From: Collinsella sp.
Lineage (GTDB): Bacteria; Actinomycetota; Coriobacteriia; Coriobacteriales; Coriobacteriaceae
Length of the DNA: 7,093 bases
Assembly (NCBI GenBank): GCA_022745215.1
Contig: JAIIWC010000069.1
Span: 1 to 7,093 of the forward strand
Reading direction: 5' to 3'
Under the pieces are notes generated by a model. That model made no database searches. It was not told the origin of the DNA and worked only from the letters and a program-made list of their open reading frames with translations. The position numbers were made by a program, and so were the translations under genes. The number at the start of each line of letters is the position of its first letter. Position 1 is the stretch's first letter. Positions 4,086 through 7,093 of the stretch are shown here, one piece after another.

Positions 4086-6986
4086 ATGACCCAGCCCCTG
4101 CCCTGGGAAAAGAACACTGCCGCGCCCGTGCCGCCCGCGCCGGAACCCGTGCCGCTCGATGCATACACCGCCCCCGCTGCGCCGGAGCCCGAACTCGTTC
4201 CGCTCGACATCTACGACGCTCCCGCGCCGGCGCCCAAGCCCGCCAAGCCGCTCGTCGACATCGACAGCCTTAATCCCGTCCAGCGCGAGGCGGTCCTGAC
4301 CACCGAGGGCCCGTTGCTGGTGCTCGCCGGCGCCGGCTCGGGCAAGACCCGCGTCCTGACCTTCCGCATCGCACATATGCTCGGCGACCTGGGTGTTAAG
4401 CCTTGGCAGGTTCTTGCCATCACGTTTACCAACAAGGCCGCGGCCGAGATGCGCGAGCGTCTAGCGGCGCTCATTCCCAGCGGCACTCGCGGCATGTGGG
4501 TGTGCACCTTCCATGCCATGTGCGTGCGCATGCTGCGCGAGGACGCCGACCTGCTGGGCTACACCGGCCAGTTCACCATCTACGATGACGATGACTCAAA
4601 GCGCATGGTGCGCGACATTATGCAGGCGCTCGGCATCGAGCAAAAGCAGTTCCCCATCAACATGATCCGCAGCAAGATCAGCTCGGCCAAAAACGCCATG
4701 ATCGGGCCCGAGGACATGCTCAAGAGCGCCGATAGCCCCAACGACAAAAAGGCCGCGCAGGTCTACCTGGAGCTGGAGCGCCGCCTGCGCGCCGCCAATG
4801 CGATGGACTTTGACGACCTGCTCGTGCGCGCGCTCGAGCTGCTGCGCACCCGCCCCGAGGTGCTCGACAAGTACCAAGAGCGCTTCCGCTACATTAGCGT
4901 CGACGAGTATCAGGACACCAACCACGTCCAGTACGAGATCGCCAACCTGCTGGCCGCCAAGTACCAAAACCTTATGGTCGTGGGCGACGACGACCAGTCC
5001 ATTTATAGCTGGCGTGGCGCCGACATCACCAATATCCTGGACTTTGAGAAGGACTTTAAAAACTGCAAGACCGTCAAGTTGGAGCAGAACTATCGCTCCA
5101 CGGGTCACATCCTGAGCGCCGCCAATGCCGTTGTTCGCCACAACTCGCAGCGCAAGGACAAGCGCCTGTTTACGGCCGAGGGCGATGGCGAGAAGATTCA
5201 GGCTTTCCAGGCAAGCGACGAGCGCGACGAGGGTCGCTGGATTGCCGGCGAGATCGAGAAGCTGCATGCCAAGGGTACGAGCTACGACGATATCGCCGTG
5301 TTCTACCGCACCAACGCCCAGTCGCGTATCCTCGAAGATATGTTCCTGCGCGCGGGCGTGCCCTACAAGATCGTCGGCGGCACGCGATTCTTCGACCGCG
5401 CCGAGATCCGCGACGTCATGGCCTACCTCAAGATGATCGTGAACCCGGCCGATGAGATGAGCGTCAAGCGCGTCATCAACACGCCGCGCCGCGGCATCGG
5501 CTCCACCTCGATCCAAAAGATCGAGCAGCTGGCGCGCGACAACCGCTGCTCGTTCTTCCAGGCCTGCGAGATCGCAACAGCCGAGACGGGCATGTTTAGT
5601 GCCAAGGTGCGCAACGGCCTATCGAGTTTTGTGGCGCTGGTGCGCGAGGGCCGTCGCATGGACGGCGAGCTCAAGGATGTCGTCGAGATGATTGTCGACA
5701 AGACGGGCCTGCTGCAGGCGTTTCGCGCCGAGGGCACCATGGAGTCCGAGAGCCGCGCCGAGAACATCCAGGAATTCCTGGGCGTCGCCGCCGAATTTGA
5801 GGAGACGCACGAGGATATCGAGGGTACGCTCGAGAGCTTGGAAGAGCTGCGCGCGGCCGGTGTTGCCGACGTGCCTGCCGGCGCCGAGTCCGAGCCCGTC
5901 GTGGTGAGTGCGCCCGCGCCCGAGCCGGGACCGTCCGCTCCGGCATCCTCGTTTGAGGCACTTGTCGGCGCTCGTGACGCCGCGGGCTCCAATCCGCTCG
6001 ATAGCCTAGCCGCCCCGGCGCTCTCGCCGCAGGATGCCCTGGTCGCCGCCATCGCGGGCAACGCGTATGCCGTGCCAACAGAGCTACCGGCGGGCGCCGT
6101 GCATGCCGACGAGATCGAGCGCACCTACGGTCCGCTCACCTGTAAGGCGCTGCCGGCACTCATGGAGTGGCTGGCCCTGCGCTCCGACTTGGATTCCCTG
6201 GCCGGCGAGACGCATGCCATTACCATGATGACCATCCACTCCGCCAAGGGCCTGGAGTTCCCGGCGGTGTTCGTGGCCGGCATGGAGGAGGGTATCTTCC
6301 CGCACGTGCACGACTTTGGCGGCAGCGATGACCCGGGCAAGCTCGAGGAGGAGCGTCGCCTGGCCTACGTTGCCATCACGCGTGCCCGTAAGCGCCTGTT
6401 CCTGACCTATGCGGCCACGCGTCGCACCTACGGCTCGACCTCTGCCAACCCGCGCTCTCGCTTCCTCAACGAGATTCCGTTTGAGGATATCGAGTTTAGC
6501 GGTATCGGTTCTGCCGGTTTTGAGGGCACGGGCTGGGAGAAGCGCGGCGACCGTCACGGCACCTTTGGCTCGGGCATGGGCTCGGATATGTATGGCGGCA
6601 AGGTGTTTGGCTCGCATACGCGCTCGACCGGCGGTTCCGGTTCGCGCGGCGGATCGAGCTTCGACGATTTCTTTGGTGGCAGCACCTATGGCACCGAGCG
6701 CCATCGCGGGGTTTCGCCCGACGCCGGCCGTGTTGCCTCGACCTTTGGTTCGGGCGCGCCGCGAGCTAAAAAGCCGTCGTCCAAGGTGTCGCCGACGGTG
6801 GAGCGCAAGGTCGATCGCGCCAGCGCGTCGCAGGACTTTGCCGCGGGCGATACCGTGAGCCATAAGACTTTTGGCACGGGCACCGTGATCTCGGTCGCCG
6901 GAGACATGATTGAGGTTCAATTCGAAAAGACCGGCCAGACCAAAAAGCTTATGAAGGGCTTCGCTCCGATCGTCAAGCTGTCATAA
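4086..6986 (+). CDS. pcrA: ATP-dependent DNA helicase PcrA/UvrD (superfamily 1A)
   Basis: A 966-residue 3'-5' DNA helicase of the PcrA/UvrD family, which unwinds DNA in nucleotide excision repair, clears RecA filaments and stalled complexes, and helps plasmid rolling-circle replication in Gram-positives. The helicase motifs are complete: Q motif LNPVQREAV (Q66), Walker A AGAGSGKT (81-88), Ia TFTNKAAAEM, Ib TFHAMCVRML, II VDEYQDTN (D273-E274), III VVGDDDQSIYSWRGA (298-312), IV LEQNYRST (R337), V TIHSAKGLEF (716-725) and VI YVAITRARKRL (761-771). The C-terminus (918-965, GDTVSHKTFGTGTVISV) is the Tudor-like domain that in PcrA contacts RNA polymerase. ATG 4086 is preceded by GAGGAG (4074-4079). 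Related helicases run about 720-790 residues; the extra length is a Pro/Ala-rich N-terminal tail (1-58), a Pro/Ala-rich insertion (about 585-690) before motif V, and a Gly/Ser-rich linker (about 805-916). It is probably its own transcription unit. RecB-type or Rep helicases are less likely given the C-terminal domain. Confidence 0.95.
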   Translation: MTQPLPWEKNTAAPVPPAPEPVPLDAYTAPAAPEPELVPLDIYDAPAPAPKPAKPLVDIDSLNPVQREAVLTTEGPLLVLAGAGSGKTRVLTFRIAHMLGDLGVKPWQVLAITFTNKAAAEMRERLAALIPSGTRGMWVCTFHAMCVRMLREDADLLGYTGQFTIYDDDDSKRMVRDIMQALGIEQKQFPINMIRSKISSAKNAMIGPEDMLKSADSPNDKKAAQVYLELERRLRAANAMDFDDLLVRALELLRTRPEVLDKYQERFRYISVDEYQDTNHVQYEIANLLAAKYQNLMVVGDDDQSIYSWRGADITNILDFEKDFKNCKTVKLEQNYRSTGHILSAANAVVRHNSQRKDKRLFTAEGDGEKIQAFQASDERDEGRWIAGEIEKLHAKGTSYDDIAVFYRTNAQSRILEDMFLRAGVPYKIVGGTRFFDRAEIRDVMAYLKMIVNPADEMSVKRVINTPRRGIGSTSIQKIEQLARDNRCSFFQACEIATAETGMFSAKVRNGLSSFVALVREGRRMDGELKDVVEMIVDKTGLLQAFRAEGTMESESRAENIQEFLGVAAEFEETHEDIEGTLESLEELRAAGVADVPAGAESEPVVVSAPAPEPGPSAPASSFEALVGARDAAGSNPLDSLAAPALSPQDALVAAIAGNAYAVPTELPAGAVHADEIERTYGPLTCKALPALMEWLALRSDLDSLAGETHAITMMTIHSAKGLEFPAVFVAGMEEGIFPHVHDFGGSDDPGKLEEERRLAYVAITRARKRLFLTYAATRRTYGSTSANPRSRFLNEIPFEDIEFSGIGSAGFEGTGWEKRGDRHGTFGSGMGSDMYGGKVFGSHTRSTGGSGSRGGSSFDDFFGGSTYGTERHRGVSPDAGRVASTFGSGAPRAKKPSSKVSPTVERKVDRASASQDFAAGDTVSHKTFGTGTVISVAGDMIEVQFEKTGQTKKLMKGFAPIVKLS

Positions 6987-7049
6987 TCCCGGCGGACCTG
7001 GGCGGGCGTATGGGGCAACATCGCCTGCTCGGGCAGTCCTGCGCAAGAC

Positions 7050-7075
7050 GGAGGCCACATTAAGTGGCCTCCTTT
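7050..7075 (+). terminator. Intrinsic terminator downstream of pcrA
   Basis: GGAGGCCAC (7050-7058) pairs perfectly with GTGGCCTCC (7064-7072) around an ATTAA loop and is followed by a short TTTGCGTG tail, a weak T-run. It lies about 60 bases after the pcrA stop codon. The minus strand has no T-run after the hairpin. Nothing else is recognisable between 6987 and the window end. Confidence 0.7.
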
Positions 7076-7093
7076 GCGTGCGGAACTCGCGAT

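Overview
The window is a GC-rich chromosomal segment from a bacterium whose protein sequences and codon usage (third positions almost always G or C, GTG/TTG start codons, Gram-positive-type PcrA and intramembrane-sensing kinase) suggest an actinobacterium. The best guess is the Coriobacteriia, perhaps Collinsella or a relative; the genus is an impression, not something the sequence proves. I see no mobile element, CRISPR array, rRNA or tRNA.

Layout, left to right. Positions 1-255 hold at most the edge of a neighbouring gene, then a leader rich in inverted repeats. Positions 256-1980 encode a two-component system: an OmpR-type response regulator, and a histidine kinase with two membrane helices and almost no extracellular loop (BceS/GraS-like). 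It meets a convergent UspA-type universal stress protein gene (2185-2622, minus strand) at a perfect 11-bp hairpin with T-runs on both sides, so it can terminate both transcripts. Between that terminator and the usp stop codon lies a 93-nt multi-segment hairpin whose pairing is complete only when read on the minus strand. A divergent promoter region (2623-2871) separates usp from uppP/bacA (2872-3858, plus), the undecaprenyl-diphosphate phosphatase, which has its own terminator. A gap with a likely promoter leads to pcrA/uvrD (4086-6986, plus), a superfamily 1A DNA helicase followed by a terminator near the window end.

The genes are mostly separate transcription units with ordinary functions: envelope-stress signalling, stress protein, lipid-carrier recycling and DNA repair. 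A functional thread is possible between the BceRS-like system and uppP, because such systems usually answer antibiotics that bind undecaprenyl-linked cell-wall precursors and UppP regenerates that carrier. This is inference from proximity. I did not find a convincing undescribed system. The unusual points are the usp 3' hairpin, an acidic loop insertion in UppP, and three low-complexity additions in PcrA (N-terminal extension, internal insertion and C-terminal linker) that make it about 200 residues longer than usual.
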